Shown here one piece after another: positions 29,207-39,719 of a stretch of 64,000 bases of DNA. The notes beneath the pieces are model-generated. The model saw only the letters and a program-made list of their open reading frames with translations. It had not been told where the DNA came from and searched no databases. The stretch lies in NCBI RefSeq assembly GCF_001528665.1, contig NZ_BBYJ01000004.1, positions 560,472-624,471 on the forward strand, given 5' to 3'. Position numbers and translations under genes: made by a program. Within the stretch, counting starts at the first letter, position 1. Each line of letters opens with the position of its first letter. This DNA comes from Microtetraspora malaysiensis (GTDB taxonomy: Bacteria > Actinomycetota > Actinomycetes > Streptosporangiales > Streptosporangiaceae).

Positions 29207-31738
29207 GTGATCAGACGACTCAGCATCCTCGCCGCGGCGGCGCTGGCCGCGACCTGCCTCGCCGGCGTCCCCGCGCGCGCCGACGGCCCCGAGCAGATCC
29301 CCAACGGCACCTTCGACACCACGACCGAGCCCTGGTGGCACACCGATAACCTCACGTTCGAGCTCGACGGCGGACGCCTGTGCGCCGACGTCCCCGGCGG
29401 CACCGTCAACCCATGGGACGCGATCATCGGGATCAACGACATCCCGCTGGTCAAGGACGAGACCTACGCCTTCGGCTTCTTCGCCTCCGCCACCCCCGGC
29501 AAGGTCGTCAAGGCGCTGGTCCAGCTCCCCGTCGATCCGTACACGCAGTACCTCGCCGCCAACCCCGAGCTGAGCGTCTCGGGCAACGCGTACGCCTACA
29601 CGTTCACCTCGCCGGTGGACCTCCCGAACGGGCAGGTCGCCTTCCAGCTCGGCGGCAGCGCCGAACCCTGGCGGTTCTGCCTGGACGACGTGTCACTCAC
29701 GGGCGGCGCGGAGCCCGAGGTCTACACCCCGGACACCGGGCCGCGCGTCCGGGTGAACCAGGTCGCCTACCTGCCCGAGGGGCCGAAGAACGCCACCCTC
29801 GTCACCGAGGCGACCGAGGCGCTCCCCTGGCGGCTCAAGGACGCGCACGGCGCCACCGTGGCCGAGGGCCGCACCACCCCGCGCGGCGTCGACGGCAGCT
29901 CCGGCCAGAACGTCCACACCATCGACTTCGGCGCGTACCGCACGGCCGGCGAGGGCTACACGCTGAGCGCGGACGGCGAGACCAGCCGTCCGTTCGACAT
30001 CGGCGGCGACGCGTACCGGAAGCTGAAGCGCGACGCGCTGAAGTTCTACTACACGCAGCGCAGCGGGATCGCGATCGACGACGCACTGCGCCCCGGGTAC
30101 GGCAGGCCCGCCGGGCACGCGGGCGTCTCCCCCAACCGGGGCGACACCGCCGTGCCGTGCCGGCCGGGCGTCTGCGACTACACCCTGGACGTCTCCGGCG
30201 GCTGGTACGACGCGGGCGACCACGGCAAGTACGTCGTCAACGGCGGCATCTCGGTCGCCCAGCTCATGGGCGAGTTCGAGCGTACGAAGAACGCGCCCGC
30301 CGCCGCGCCCGTCGGCGGCCTCGACATCCCCGAGAGCGGCGACGCGGTGCCCGACATCCTCGATGAGGCCCGCTGGGAGCAGGAGTTCCTGCTGAAGATG
30401 CAACGCCCCGACGGCATGGTCCACCACAAGATCCACGACGAGAACTGGACCGGCCTGCCGCTGCTGCCGCACCTCGACCCGCAGAAGCGGGAGCTCCACC
30501 CCGTGTCCACCGCGGCCACGCTCAACCTCGCCGCCACCGCCGCCCAGGCCGCCCGGGTCTTCGCGCCGTACGACACCGCGTTCGCGGCGCGCAACCTGAG
30601 CGCGGCGAAGAAGGCGTGGGCCGCCGCCACGGCCCACCCCGGCATCCTCGCCTCGCCCTCCGACGGCGTCGGCGGCGGCACCTACGACGACCCCGACGTC
30701 AGCGACGAGTTCTACTGGGCCGCGGCCGAGCTCTACATCACCACCGGTGAGAAGGACTTCCGGGACTTCGTCCTCGCCTCGCCCCATCACACCGCCGACA
30801 TCTGGGGCGAACGCGGCTTCGACTGGGGCCACACCGCCCAGCTGGGCCGCCTCGACCTCGCGACCGTGCCCAACGACCTGCCCGGCCGCGCCGACGTCCG
30901 CCGATCCGTCGTCGCCGGCGCGGAGAAGTACCTCGCCATCCAGAACGCGCACCCGTACGGCATGCCGTACAACCCGCCGACCTACGACTGGGGATCCAAC
31001 GCCCTGGTCCTCAACAACATGATCGTCATCGCGGCGGCGTACGACATCACCGGCGACCTCGCATACCGGGACGGCGTGCTGCGGGGCGTCGACTACCTCC
31101 TCGGCCGCAACGCCCTCAACCAGTCGTACGTCACCGGCTACGGCGAGGTCGCCTCGAAGAACCAGCACAGCCGGTGGTACGCCCACTCGCTCAACGCCGA
31201 CCTGCCGAACCCGCCGCCCGGGACGCTCGCCGGAGGCCCCAACTCCGGCGTCCAGGACCCGGTCGCGCAGGCGAAGCTGAAGGGCTGCGAGCCGCAGTTC
31301 TGCTACATCGACGACATCGAGGCCTGGTCCACCAACGAGCTGACGATCAACTGGAACGCGCCCCTCGCGTGGATCTCGGCGTTCGTCGCCGACCAGGGCG
31401 ACGGCGCCCCGCCGGCCCCGCCCACGTGCAAGGTGGACTACACGATCCACGGATCGTGGCCGCAGGGCTTCACCACCCAGGTCACGATCAAGAACACCGG
31501 CGCCGAGACGATCGACGACTGGTCGCTCAAGTGGTCCTTCCTCGGCGGTCAGACGATCGCCCACGAGTGGAGCGCCGTCGTCTCCCAGAGCGGCGCGACC
31601 GTCACCGCCGCCGGCGAGTCCCACAACAGGAAGATCCGCCCCGGCCAGTCGGTGACGTTCGGCTTCAACGGCGTCGCCGCCCCCGGCGCCAACCCCGTCC
31701 CCGACCTGTTCACCCTGAACGGCGCCGCCTGCGCCTGA
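29207..31738 (+). CDS. secreted GH9 endoglucanase with CBM4-like, Ig and CBM2 modules
   Basis: An 843-residue modular cellulase. A signal peptide (about 1-25) precedes a CBM4-like module (about 30-165), an Ig-like cellulase N-domain (from [11 protein letters not shown], about 180-260), the GH9 catalytic domain (about 270-735) and a C-terminal CBM2 (about 740-843, bracketed by two Cys). Catalytic features are [12 protein letters not shown] (Asp base, near 331), [12 protein letters not shown] and [21 protein letters not shown] (Glu acid). It would cut cellulose outside the cell. GTG 29207 has AAGGA 7 nt upstream. The perfect CebR box implies induction by cello-oligosaccharides. Confidence 0.93.
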   Translation: MIRRLSILAAAALAATCLAGVPARADGPEQIPNGTFDTTTEPWWHTDNLTFELDGGRLCADVPGGTVNPWDAIIGINDIPLVKDETYAFGFFASATPGKVVKALVQLPVDPYTQYLAANPELSVSGNAYAYTFTSPVDLPNGQVAFQLGGSAEPWRFCLDDVSLTGGAEPEVYTPDTGPRVRVNQVAYLPEGPKNATLVTEATEALPWRLKDAHGATVAEGRTTPRGVDGSSGQNVHTIDFGAYRTAGEGYTLSADGETSRPFDIGGDAYRKLKRDALKFYYTQRSGIAIDDALRPGYGRPAGHAGVSPNRGDTAVPCRPGVCDYTLDVSGGWYDAGDHGKYVVNGGISVAQLMGEFERTKNAPAAAPVGGLDIPESGDAVPDILDEARWEQEFLLKMQRPDGMVHHKIHDENWTGLPLLPHLDPQKRELHPVSTAATLNLAATAAQAARVFAPYDTAFAARNLSAAKKAWAAATAHPGILASPSDGVGGGTYDDPDVSDEFYWAAAELYITTGEKDFRDFVLASPHHTADIWGERGFDWGHTAQLGRLDLATVPNDLPGRADVRRSVVAGAEKYLAIQNAHPYGMPYNPPTYDWGSNALVLNNMIVIAAAYDITGDLAYRDGVLRGVDYLLGRNALNQSYVTGYGEVASKNQHSRWYAHSLNADLPNPPPGTLAGGPNSGVQDPVAQAKLKGCEPQFCYIDDIEAWSTNELTINWNAPLAWISAFVADQGDGAPPAPPTCKVDYTIHGSWPQGFTTQVTIKNTGAETIDDWSLKWSFLGGQTIAHEWSAVVSQSGATVTAAGESHNRKIRPGQSVTFGFNGVAAPGANPVPDLFTLNGAACA

Positions 31739-31749
31739 TCCCCCGGCCC

Positions 31750-31780
31750 GGCCGTCGCCCCGTCCGCGGGGCGGCGGCCG
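31750..31780 (+). terminator. terminator of GH9 gene
   Basis: A GC-rich hairpin GGCCGTCGCCCC/GGGGCGGCGGCC (one mismatch) just after the stop. Confidence 0.5.
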
Positions 31781-31882
31781 TACCAGCGCCGGAAACAGAC
31801 CAAGACATGTCACGCTTCGCGAGCAATCGATTCCGCTATGCCACGACGGGTGGGATGCCCCGTGGCACGTAGGCTGTACCGC

Positions 31883-32524
31883 ATGATCGAGGCAATCCGG
31901 GTGGATGAGGCGGTCCGCGAGCTGCGGCCGGACTTCGCCGTCCTGACCGTCTGCGCGTACGGCCTGGGCAACGGCCCCAGTGACGAGCGGTCGCGCGGCT
32001 GGCTGGACGCGGCGGCGGAGGCGGCGCCCGAGCTCGACGACCCGAAGATCGAGGCGTGGCGTACGGCCTACCGGGCGTTCGGCGCCAAGCCGCAGCGCAC
32101 CCGCCCCTCGGTGGACGCGCTGATCCGGCGGATGCCGCTCCCCGAGATCAACCTGGTGGTCGACGCCTACAACGCCGTGTCCGTACGGCACGGCCTGCCG
32201 ATCGGCGGCGAGGACCTCGCCCACTACCGGGGCGCGGCGCGCCTGGTCCGGGCCGCGGGCGACGAGCCGTCCGACGAGGCTCTCGGCGACCCGGGCATCG
32301 GCGAGGTCGTCTGGCGGGACGACGAGGGCGTCACCTGCCGCAGGTGGAACTGGCGGCAGTGCGTCCGGACCCGCATCACGGAGGACACCGTGGACGCCCT
32401 GTTCCTCCTCGAACGCCTGGAGCCGCTCTCGCTGGACGAGCTGGCGGCCGCCGGAGACGAGCTGACGGCCCGGCTGGAGGAGATCACTCCCGGTGTTCGG
32501 ATCGTGTCCCGCCTGGTCCGGTAA
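31883..32524 (+). CDS. B3/B4 tRNA-binding-domain protein
   Basis: A 213-residue protein of the B3/4-domain family, related to the editing domain of phenylalanyl-tRNA synthetase beta subunits. Typical phrases are RPSVDALIRRMPLPEINLVVDAYNAVSVRHGLPIGGED. Free-standing copies may hydrolyse mischarged tRNA, but function is unproven. ATG 31883 lacks a ribosome site; TAGGCT at 31870-31875 would be a -10 for a leaderless mRNA. It lies alone between the cellulase and kgd. Confidence 0.8.
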   Translation: MIEAIRVDEAVRELRPDFAVLTVCAYGLGNGPSDERSRGWLDAAAEAAPELDDPKIEAWRTAYRAFGAKPQRTRPSVDALIRRMPLPEINLVVDAYNAVSVRHGLPIGGEDLAHYRGAARLVRAAGDEPSDEALGDPGIGEVVWRDDEGVTCRRWNWRQCVRTRITEDTVDALFLLERLEPLSLDELAAAGDELTARLEEITPGVRIVSRLVR

Positions 32525-32715
32525 CACCGATATGACCATACGGTAAGCATCGGCTCATCACCCAGATGGGCTACCCGGGCGTGACCTGTTTGGTCAGTCC
32601 TGGGAGGATAGGCCGGGACCTGCGACCGGACGGGCGCACCCCCTGTCCCGGGCGAGTAGCCTTGGACGAGTTCTCTATCATCAACGCCGATCTGCGGAAG
32701 AGGGCGATTTCCGCC

Positions 32716-35700
32716 GTGTCGTCTGAGTCGTCGCGGACTAACCCGCTGGCAAGCTTTGGGCAAAACGAGTGGCTTGTCGACGAGTTGTACCAGAAGTACT
32801 TGCAGGATCCCGAGTCAGTGGACAAGGCGTGGTGGCACTTCTTCGCTGATTACAACGGAACCGGTAAGGCCCCCGCGGCCGCCGGCGCCACCGCCGTTGC
32901 CGCTCCTCCCACCCCAGCTCCCTCCCCCGCGAAGGCGCCCACCGCGCCGCCGGTCAGGGCTGAGAAGCCGGAGAGGAAGGCGGCCGCTCCGGCGCCCGTC
33001 CCGGCCGGAGCCGCCGAGGAGAAGCTGCGCGGTGCCGCGGCTCGCACGGCGCTCAACATGGAGTCGTCGCTCGCGATCCCGACGGCGACGAGCGTGCGCG
33101 CCGTCCCGGCGAAGCTGCTGATCGACAACCGCATCGTTATCAACAACCACCTCCAGCGCGGGCGTGGCGGCAAGATCTCCTTCACCCACGTGATCGGCTA
33201 CGCCATCGTGCGGGCGCTGCAGTCGATGCCGGAGATGAACTACTCCTACGCCGAGGTCGACGGCAAGCCGGTCCTCGTCAAGCCCGAGCACGTGGGTCTC
33301 GGCCTCGCCATCGACGTGCAGAAGGCCGACGGCACCCGCCAGCTCCTCGTCCCGTCGATCAAGACGGCCGAGACGCTCGACTTCCGCCAGTTCTGGGTCG
33401 CGTACGAGGAGGTCGTACGCAAGGCGCGCTCCGGCAAGCTCGGCGTGGACGACTTCCAGGGCACCACGATCTCCCTGACGAACCCCGGCACGATCGGCAC
33501 GGTCCACTCCGTGCCGCGTCTGATGCCCGGCCAGGGCACGATCATCGGCGTCGGCGCGATGGAGTACCCGGCGGAGTACCAGGGCGCCTCGGTCGACACG
33601 CTGAACCGCCTGGCGATCAGCAAGGTCATGACGCTGACCTCGACGTACGACCACCGGATCATCCAGGGTGCCCAGTCGGGTGACTTCCTGCGCCGGATCC
33701 ACCAGCTGCTGCTCGGCGAGAACGGCTTCTACGACGACATCTTCGAGTCGCTGCAGATCCCGTACGAGCCGGTCCGCTGGGTCAAGGACATCTCCGCCAC
33801 CCACGACGACGACGTGGCGAAGTCCGCCCGCGTCCTGGAGCTCATCCACGCGTACCGGGTGCGCGGCCACCTCATGGCGGCCACCGACCCGCTGGAGTAC
33901 CGCCAGCGCAAGCACCCCGACCTCGACATCAAGTCGCACGGCCTGACGCTGTGGGACCTGGAGCGCGAGTTCGCCACCGGCGGCTTCGGCGGCAAGCCGC
34001 TGATGCAGCTGCGCGACGTCCTCGGCGTGCTGCGCGACACCTACTGTCGCACCGTCGGCATCGAGTACATGCACATCCAGGACCCCGAGGAGCGGGCCTG
34101 GATCCAGGCGCGGATCGAGAAGCCGCACGCCAAGGCGAACCGCGACGAGCAGCTGCACATCCTGCGCCGGCTCAACACTGCCGAGGCGTTCGAGACCTTC
34201 CTGCAGACCAAGTACGTCGGCCAGAAGCGGTTCTCCCTTGAGGGTGGCGAGTCCCTGATCCCGCTGCTCGACTCGGTGATCAGCGCCGCGTCGGCCGAGG
34301 GCCTGGACGAGGTCGTCATCGGCATGGCCCACCGCGGCCGCCTCAACGTGCTGGCCAACATCGTGGGCAAGTCCTACGCCCAGGTGTTCGGCGAGTTCGA
34401 GGGCAACATCGACCCGCGCAGCGCGCACGGCTCGGGCGACGTGAAGTACCACCTCGGCGCGACCGGCGACTTCGTCGCCCCCGACGGCAGCACGATCACC
34501 GCCTCGGTGGTGGCCAACCCGTCGCACCTGGAGGCGGTCGACCCGGTCCTCGAAGGCGTCGTCCGCGCCAAGCAGGACCTGCTGGAGCGCGGCGAGGAGG
34601 GCTTCACCGTCCTGCCGGTGCTCGTGCACGGCGACGCGGCGTTCGCCGGCCAGGGTGTGGTCGCCGAGACGCTGCACCTGTCGCAGCTCCGCGGCTACCG
34701 CACCGGCGGCACCGTCCACATCGTGGTCAACAACCAGGTCGGCTTCACCACCAGCCCGGCCAGCTCGCGGTCCTCGGTCTACGCCACCGACGTCGCCCGG
34801 ATGATCCAGGCGCCGATCTTCCACGTCAACGGCGACGACCCCGAGGCCGTGGTCCGGGTCGGCGAGCTCGCGTACGAGTACCGCCAGACGTTCCGCAAGG
34901 ACGTCGTCATCGACATGGTCTGCTACCGGCGCCGCGGTCACAACGAGACGGACAACCCCTCGTTCACCCAGCCGCTGATGTACGACCTGATCGACGCCAA
35001 GCGGTCCACCCGCAAGCTCTACACCGAGGCCCTGATCGGCCGCGGCGACATCACGGTCGAAGAGGCCGAGCAGGCGCTGCGCGACTACCAGGACCAGCTC
35101 GAGCGGGCGTTCACCGAGACCCGCGAGGCGGCCAAGAAGCCGCTGGAGCCGGGCGCGGTCGTCAAGCCGCCGGCGGACGAGGTGATCCCGTGGTCGCACG
35201 AGGACACCGAGACGGCGATCTCCGAGGAGACGGTCAAGCGGGTCATCGAGACCCAGCTGAACCTGCCCGAGGGCTTCACGGTCCACCCGCGTCTGACGCC
35301 GATCCTGCAGCGCCGCGGCACGATGATCACCGACGACGCCATCGACTGGGCGACCGGCGAGGCGCTCGCCATCGGCGGCCTGCTGATCGACGGCCACCCC
35401 GTCCGTCTCGTCGGGCAGGACTCCCGCCGCGGCACGTTCGGCCAGCGGCACGCCGTCCTGGTCGACCGGGTCACCGGCGAGGACCACACCCCGCTGAAGA
35501 CGTTCAACCACGGCACCACGAAGTTCTACGTGTACGACTCGCTGCTGAGCGAGTTCGCCGCGATGGGCTTCGAGTACGGCTACAGCGTGGTGCGCCCCGA
35601 CGCCCTGGTCTGCTGGGAGGCCCAGTTCGGCGACTTCGCCAACGGCGCCCAGTCGATCATCGACGAGTTCATCTCGTCCGGTGAGCAGAAGTGGGGCCAG

Positions 35701-36369
35701 CGGTCGTCGGTCGTGCTGCTGCTGCCGCACGGTTACGAGGGCCAGGGTCCGGACCACTCCTCGGCCCGGATCGAGCGCTACCTCCAGATGTGCGCGCTGG
35801 ACAACATGACTGTCGCCCAGCCGACCACCTCGGCGAACTACTTCCACCTGCTGCGCTGGCAGGTCCTGTCCAACCGGCGCAGGCCGCTGATCGTGTTCAC
35901 GCCCAAGTCGCTGCTGCGGCACAAGGGCGCGGCCTCGGCGACGTCGGAGTTCACCACAGGCTCGTTCCGGCCGGTCATCGGCGACACGACGGTGGATCCG
36001 GCGGCGGTCACCCGGGTGGTCCTGTGCTCCGGCAAGGTCTACTACGACCTGGTCAACGCGCGGGAGAAGTCCGGCCGGACCGACGTCGCGATCGTCCGCA
36101 TCGAGCGGCTCTTCCCGTTCCCGGAGAACCCGCTGAAGGCGGAGCTGGCGCGCTACTCCGGCAGCGCCGAGCTGATCTGGGCGCAGGACGAGCCGGTCAA
36201 CATGGGCCCGTGGCCGTACCTCACGCTGAAGTTGACCGAGCGGCCCGAGCTGCTCGACGGCCGGAAGCTGCGCCGGGTCTCCCGTCCGGCGAACTCGTCG
36301 CCGGCGACCGGCTCCCACTCGGCGCACGACGCCGAGCTGGCGGCGATCGCCAAGGAGATCTTCGGCTAG
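32716..36369 (+). CDS. kgd: multifunctional 2-oxoglutarate decarboxylase/dehydrogenase E1-E2 (Kgd)
   Basis: A 1217-residue actinobacterial Kgd. The N-terminal E1 tail ([16 protein letters not shown]) is followed by an Ala/Pro linker and an E2 succinyltransferase core (about 117-325, catalytic [14 protein letters not shown]) that lacks a lipoyl domain. The thiamine-diphosphate E1 part follows (about 358-1217, [27 protein letters not shown]). It converts 2-oxoglutarate in the TCA cycle, working with E3 and a lipoylated E2 supplied elsewhere. GTG 32716 was chosen because the protein then begins like its homologues ([15 protein letters not shown]); upstream in-frame sequence is not conserved in type. 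Confidence 0.95.
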   Translation: MSSESSRTNPLASFGQNEWLVDELYQKYLQDPESVDKAWWHFFADYNGTGKAPAAAGATAVAAPPTPAPSPAKAPTAPPVRAEKPERKAAAPAPVPAGAAEEKLRGAAARTALNMESSLAIPTATSVRAVPAKLLIDNRIVINNHLQRGRGGKISFTHVIGYAIVRALQSMPEMNYSYAEVDGKPVLVKPEHVGLGLAIDVQKADGTRQLLVPSIKTAETLDFRQFWVAYEEVVRKARSGKLGVDDFQGTTISLTNPGTIGTVHSVPRLMPGQGTIIGVGAMEYPAEYQGASVDTLNRLAISKVMTLTSTYDHRIIQGAQSGDFLRRIHQLLLGENGFYDDIFESLQIPYEPVRWVKDISATHDDDVAKSARVLELIHAYRVRGHLMAATDPLEYRQRKHPDLDIKSHGLTLWDLEREFATGGFGGKPLMQLRDVLGVLRDTYCRTVGIEYMHIQDPEERAWIQARIEKPHAKANRDEQLHILRRLNTAEAFETFLQTKYVGQKRFSLEGGESLIPLLDSVISAASAEGLDEVVIGMAHRGRLNVLANIVGKSYAQVFGEFEGNIDPRSAHGSGDVKYHLGATGDFVAPDGSTITASVVANPSHLEAVDPVLEGVVRAKQDLLERGEEGFTVLPVLVHGDAAFAGQGVVAETLHLSQLRGYRTGGTVHIVVNNQVGFTTSPASSRSSVYATDVARMIQAPIFHVNGDDPEAVVRVGELAYEYRQTFRKDVVIDMVCYRRRGHNETDNPSFTQPLMYDLIDAKRSTRKLYTEALIGRGDITVEEAEQALRDYQDQLERAFTETREAAKKPLEPGAVVKPPADEVIPWSHEDTETAISEETVKRVIETQLNLPEGFTVHPRLTPILQRRGTMITDDAIDWATGEALAIGGLLIDGHPVRLVGQDSRRGTFGQRHAVLVDRVTGEDHTPLKTFNHGTTKFYVYDSLLSEFAAMGFEYGYSVVRPDALVCWEAQFGDFANGAQSIIDEFISSGEQKWGQRSSVVLLLPHGYEGQGPDHSSARIERYLQMCALDNMTVAQPTTSANYFHLLRWQVLSNRRRPLIVFTPKSLLRHKGAASATSEFTTGSFRPVIGDTTVDPAAVTRVVLCSGKVYYDLVNAREKSGRTDVAIVRIERLFPFPENPLKAELARYSGSAELIWAQDEPVNMGPWPYLTLKLTERPELLDGRKLRRVSRPANSSPATGSHSAHDAELAAIAKEIFG

Positions 36370-36403
36370 TCGTCCGGGCCTCCGGGCCCACGGCATCCCG
36401 AGA

Positions 36404-36436
36404 GAAGTCCCCCACGGCCGGTCCGCGGGGGACTTC
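36404..36436 (+). terminator. terminator of kgd
   Basis: A 10-bp perfect stem GAAGTCCCCC/GGGGGACTTC followed by CCCTTTAT. Confidence 0.75.
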
Positions 36437-36467
36437 CCCTTTATGGAGACGATCAGGAGCGAGGTAC

Positions 36468-36644
36468 ATGTACTTCACCGACAGGGGCATCGAAGAGCTG
36501 GCCGACCGGCGCGGCGACGAGGAGGTCAGCGTCCGCTGGCTCGCGGAGCGGCTACGCGAGTTCGTCGATCTCAATCCGGAGTTCGAGACCCCGATCGAGC
36601 GGCTGGCCACCTGGCTCGCCCGCCTCGACGACGAGGACGAATAG
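36468..36644 (+). CDS. DUF6104 small protein
   Basis: A 58-residue acidic protein (MYFTDRGIEELADRRGDEEV ... LATWLARLDDEDE) matching the DUF6104 family, which in actinomycetes commonly follows the 2-oxoglutarate dehydrogenase gene. Function is unknown; the size and acidic helices suggest a protein partner. ATG 36468 has AGGAG 8 nt upstream. It is flanked by terminators on both sides, so it has its own promoter. Confidence 0.8.
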   Translation: MYFTDRGIEELADRRGDEEVSVRWLAERLREFVDLNPEFETPIERLATWLARLDDEDE

Positions 36645-36651
36645 GACGCCC

Positions 36652-36679
36652 CCCGCGGCCCGGCCGGCCGGGCCGCGGG
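36652..36679 (+). terminator. terminator of DUF6104 gene
   Basis: A 12-bp perfect stem CCCGCGGCCCGG/CCGGGCCGCGGG with a CCGG loop, 8 nt after the stop. Confidence 0.65.
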
Positions 36680-36722
36680 ACGGGACGCATTTCACGTAAG
36701 GATCCAGCTCCGGCGAAGGCGA

Positions 36723-36770
36723 CAAGACGCGATACATCTTGACTTTCGGCAGACACGACATATCGTGTCT
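36723..36770. promoter_or_regulatory. operator region of the DUF4097-PadR operon
   Basis: AGACACGA-CATA-TCGTGTCT (36751-36770) is an 8-bp-arm palindrome. CAAGA...TCTTG (36723-36741) is a weaker inverted repeat containing CGATACAT. A PadR protein encoded two genes downstream is the natural candidate ligand, as PadR genes are often autoregulated; this is inference. Confidence 0.55.
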
Positions 36771-36830
36771 TGTGAGGGTTGGTCGCCGATCCCACGGGGG
36801 CGGCGAAACATCACGTCGAAAGGGCGGGCC

Positions 36831-37652
36831 ATGTCCCACTGGATGATCGAGAAACCCGGGCAGCTCACATTCGGGCCCGTGTCACAGTTGAGCGTGCGCA
36901 TCGTGGCCGGGCAACTGACTGTGCTCGCCAGTGACGGCCCGCCGACGCTGGAGGTCAGCGACACCGGCACCCCACCCCTCGTGGTCACGCACGACGAGGA
37001 CGGCCGGCTCACGGTGGCGTACAAGGACCTCACCTGGGACGGCGTCCTCGGCTGGCTGCGCCCCGGGAAGCGGGTCACCGTCGCCACGCTGACCGTGCCG
37101 AAGGACTGCCCGGTGCAGGTCGGCGTGATCTCGGCGTCCGCGGTCGTGGCCGGCTTCGAGGGACGTACCAACGTCAAGAGCGTCTCCGGCGAGATCGTCC
37201 TGGACGGCGTGACCGGCGATGTGAGCGCCGAGACGATGTCGGGCTCGGTGGAGAGCCGCGGCCTCGCCGGCGACCTCTCGTTCACCAGCGTCTCGGGCGA
37301 GCTGACCGTCGCCAACGGAAGGCCGCACCGGCTGCGCGCCAACACGGTCTCCGGCCGGATCACCGCCGACCTCGAACTCACCCCGACCGGCCACATCACG
37401 CTCAACAGCGTGTCCGGCGACATCGTCGTACGGCTCCCGCAGTCGGTGGACACCGACGTGGCGCTGCGTTCCGCCTCCGGCGACCTCCACGCGGCGTTCC
37501 CGCACCTGGAGAGCAACAACCGGCCGGGAGCGAAGACGCTCACCGGACGGATCGGCGGCGGCATGGCCTCGATCACGGCGACCACGGTCTCCGGCGACGT
37601 CACGCTGCTCAGCAAGGAATCCGCGAACCATCGGAACGGAGAGTGGGCATGA
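36831..37652 (+). CDS. DUF4097 beta-helix-like protein
   Basis: A 273-residue protein built of short repeats of the form VKSVSGEIVLDGVTGDVSAE / TMSGSVESRGLAGDLSFTSV, the DUF4097 adhesin-like beta-strand repeat. There is no signal peptide and no membrane helix, so it is probably cytoplasmic. ATG 36831 has AAAGGGCGGG upstream. It overlaps the PadR gene by 4 bp (ATGA). DUF4097-PadR pairs recur in actinomycetes, which suggests they work together, perhaps in envelope or stress sensing, but no function is established. Confidence 0.8.
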   Translation: MSHWMIEKPGQLTFGPVSQLSVRIVAGQLTVLASDGPPTLEVSDTGTPPLVVTHDEDGRLTVAYKDLTWDGVLGWLRPGKRVTVATLTVPKDCPVQVGVISASAVVAGFEGRTNVKSVSGEIVLDGVTGDVSAETMSGSVESRGLAGDLSFTSVSGELTVANGRPHRLRANTVSGRITADLELTPTGHITLNSVSGDIVVRLPQSVDTDVALRSASGDLHAAFPHLESNNRPGAKTLTGRIGGGMASITATTVSGDVTLLSKESANHRNGEWA

Positions 37653-38386
37653 GTCCCGTGTTCGGGCATGGCCGACTTCGGCTGTACCTGCTCAAGCTGC
37701 TCGAAGAGAGCCCCAAGCACGGCTACGAGGTGATCCGGCTGCTCCAGGACCGGTTCCTCGGGGTGTACTCGCCGTCTCCGGGCACGATCTACCCCCGGCT
37801 CGCCCGGCTGGAGGAGGAGGGCCTGGTCACCCACGAGGTGGTGGACGGCAAGAAGGTCTTCACGCTCACCGACAAGGGCCGGGCGGAGCTGAACAACCGC
37901 CTCGACGAGCTGGCCGAGCTGGAGCAGGAGATCACCGCCTCGGTGCAGGACATCGCCCGCGAGGTGAAGGAGGACGTCCGCCAGACGGTCCGCTCGCTGC
38001 GGCACGAGCTGACCCAGATGGCCAAGGACATCAACCAGACCGGCAGGCGGGAGACCCGCGACGCCTGGCGTGAGCAGAAGGACGAATGGAAGCGTCAGCG
38101 CCAGCAGCAGAAGGAGGAGTGGAAGCGCCACACGCAGCAGTGGCGCGCCGAGGCCGAACGCTGGCAGCGTGAATGGGACCGCATCTGGGCGGAAACCTGG
38201 TCCCTGGCGGGTCCGCCCCCGTCCCACGGCCGGGCGGACGCCGAGTTCGGGCAGATGCTGGCCGAGTTCGTCGCACAGGTCCAGCGTGAGGCTCATCAGG
38301 AAGGGATCAGCGAGCAGGCCCTCGACGAGTGCCGGACGATCCTGGACGAGGCCGCCGCCCGCATCCGCGACACGCTCCGCTCCTGA
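37649..38386 (+). CDS. PadR family regulator with long coiled coil
   Basis: A 245-residue regulator. The N-terminal PadR winged helix (LYLLKLLEESPKHGYEVIRL, then SPGTIYPRLARLEEEGLVT) ends near residue 90. A long charged coiled coil follows (about 90-185, rich in Glu, Lys, Arg, Gln and Trp: KDEWKRQRQQQKEEWKRHTQ). The C-terminal ~45 residues are helical. Typical PadR proteins have a much shorter dimerisation helix. ATG 37649 overlaps the preceding stop; GTG 37643 is an alternative. It probably autoregulates through the palindrome at 36751. Confidence 0.87.
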   Translation: MSPVFGHGRLRLYLLKLLEESPKHGYEVIRLLQDRFLGVYSPSPGTIYPRLARLEEEGLVTHEVVDGKKVFTLTDKGRAELNNRLDELAELEQEITASVQDIAREVKEDVRQTVRSLRHELTQMAKDINQTGRRETRDAWREQKDEWKRQRQQQKEEWKRHTQQWRAEAERWQREWDRIWAETWSLAGPPPSHGRADAEFGQMLAEFVAQVQREAHQEGISEQALDECRTILDEAAARIRDTLRS

Positions 38387-38637
38387 GCACCGCCATGTAC
38401 GGCTGGCGCAACCCGTTCCTGCCCGCACACCCCCCACCGGGCCTGCTCAGCGTTCAGGTGAGCGGCTACGCCGCTCCCCCTTCCGGCTCTCCGCACACCG
38501 GGGAACGGGAACAGGGCGTCCCCGAGAGCGGCCACACGCGACCTGATCGCGCCGTGCCGCCCCCTCGGGAACGCCCCTCCTCGCCCGGCGGATCACGTTT
38601 GGGCGGATCTCACCTGGGCCGAGCGCGGACCGAGCGA

Positions 38638-39600
38638 TCACACGGTGAAGACGATCTTTCCGAAGACGTCGCCCTCGTGCATGGCGGCGAACCCCTCCTC
38701 CGCCTGCGTGAGCGGGAGCACGCGGTCGATGATCGGGCGGACGCCGGTCTGCTCCAGGAAGACGGCCAGCCTGGCGAGCTGCTCCCTCGTCCCCATGGTG
38801 GAGCCGATGATGGAGCGCTGCAGGAAGAAGACCTGGGCGAGCTGCGTGGGCGCGACCAGGCCGCTGGTCGCGCCGCAGATCACGATCCGGCCGCCGGGCC
38901 GCAGCGAGCTGAGCGAGTGGTCCCACGTCGCCGCGCCGACACTCTCCATGACCGCGTCGACCCGCTCGGGCAACCTGGCCCCGCTCTCGAAGACCTGGTC
39001 CGCGCCGAGTTCGAGGGCCCGCGCCCGCTTCTCCTCCGAGCGGCTCGTGGCCCAGATCCGGAAGCCGCCGGCGCGTCCCAACGCGATGAGCGCGGTCGCC
39101 ACCCCTCCGCCCGCCCCCTGGACCAGCACCGTCGACCCCGGCTCCAGCGCGGCCTTGTCGAACAGCATCCGGTAGGCCGTCAGCCAAGCGGTGGGCAGAC
39201 AGGCGGCCTCCTCGAAGGAGATCGCGGCCGGCTTGGGCACGAGGTTCCGCTTCGGGACGGCCACCTTCTCGGCGAAGGTGCCGTCGTGAACCTCTGAGAG
39301 CAGCGAGCGCCGGGGGTCGAGCGTCTCGTCCCCGTTCACCGGAGTCCCGATCACCGAGTGGACGATGACCTCGTTGCCGTTCTCGTCCAGTCCCGAGGCG
39401 TCGCAGCCGAGGATGATGGGCAGACGGTCCTGGCGGACGCCGACGCCCTTGAGCGTCCACAGGTCGTGGTGGTTGAGGGCCGCGGCCTTGACGGTGACCG
39501 TGGTCCAGCCGTCGGGGACCGTGGGATCAGGGCGCTCACCGAGCGTCAGCCCCTTGAGAGGGTTGTCAGGATCGGTCTGCGTGGCGGTTACGGCGAACAT
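38638..39600 (-). CDS. MDR (quinone-oxidoreductase-like) NAD(P)-dependent oxidoreductase
   Basis: A 320-residue medium-chain dehydrogenase. The N-terminal GroES-like domain includes ALNHHDLWTLKGVGV and the substrate/zinc region ILGCDASGLDENG. The nucleotide site is VLVQGAGGGVATALIALGRA. Structural-zinc cysteines are absent, so it is closer to zinc-free quinone/enoyl reductases. ATG 39600 lacks a clear ribosome site; TAATGT six to seven nt upstream would make a leaderless mRNA. The 250-bp gap to the convergent PadR gene shows nothing else. Confidence 0.87.
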   Translation of the reverse strand: MFAVTATQTDPDNPLKGLTLGERPDPTVPDGWTTVTVKAAALNHHDLWTLKGVGVRQDRLPIILGCDASGLDENGNEVIVHSVIGTPVNGDETLDPRRSLLSEVHDGTFAEKVAVPKRNLVPKPAAISFEEAACLPTAWLTAYRMLFDKAALEPGSTVLVQGAGGGVATALIALGRAGGFRIWATSRSEEKRARALELGADQVFESGARLPERVDAVMESVGAATWDHSLSSLRPGGRIVICGATSGLVAPTQLAQVFFLQRSIIGSTMGTREQLARLAVFLEQTGVRPIIDRVLPLTQAEEGFAAMHEGDVFGKIVFTV

Positions 39601-39669
39601 GCCCGAACATTACTCCGTTCACCTATCAAGATCGCGTATGCCCCGGACGGGGTCGGCCCCGGACACGGC

Positions 39670-39702
39670 AAAGGGGCCCGGCGGGCGGTGCCGGACCCCT
39701 TT
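39670..39702 (-). terminator. terminator of SSI-like gene
   Basis: AAAGGGG...CCCCTTT closes a ~12-bp stem (one bulge) with a 7-nt loop, 18 nt after the SSI stop in the minus direction. Confidence 0.7.
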
Positions 39703-39719
39703 CACGCACGGCGGCTCGC

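Noticed and set aside
32566-32715. Upstream extension of kgd
   Set aside because: The extra 50 residues do not resemble Kgd N-termini; the GTG at 32716 gives the family-typical start.
36692-38437. 581-codon open frame antisense to DUF4097 and PadR
   Set aside because: Frame is the mirror of real genes with clear families; its product has no family resemblance.
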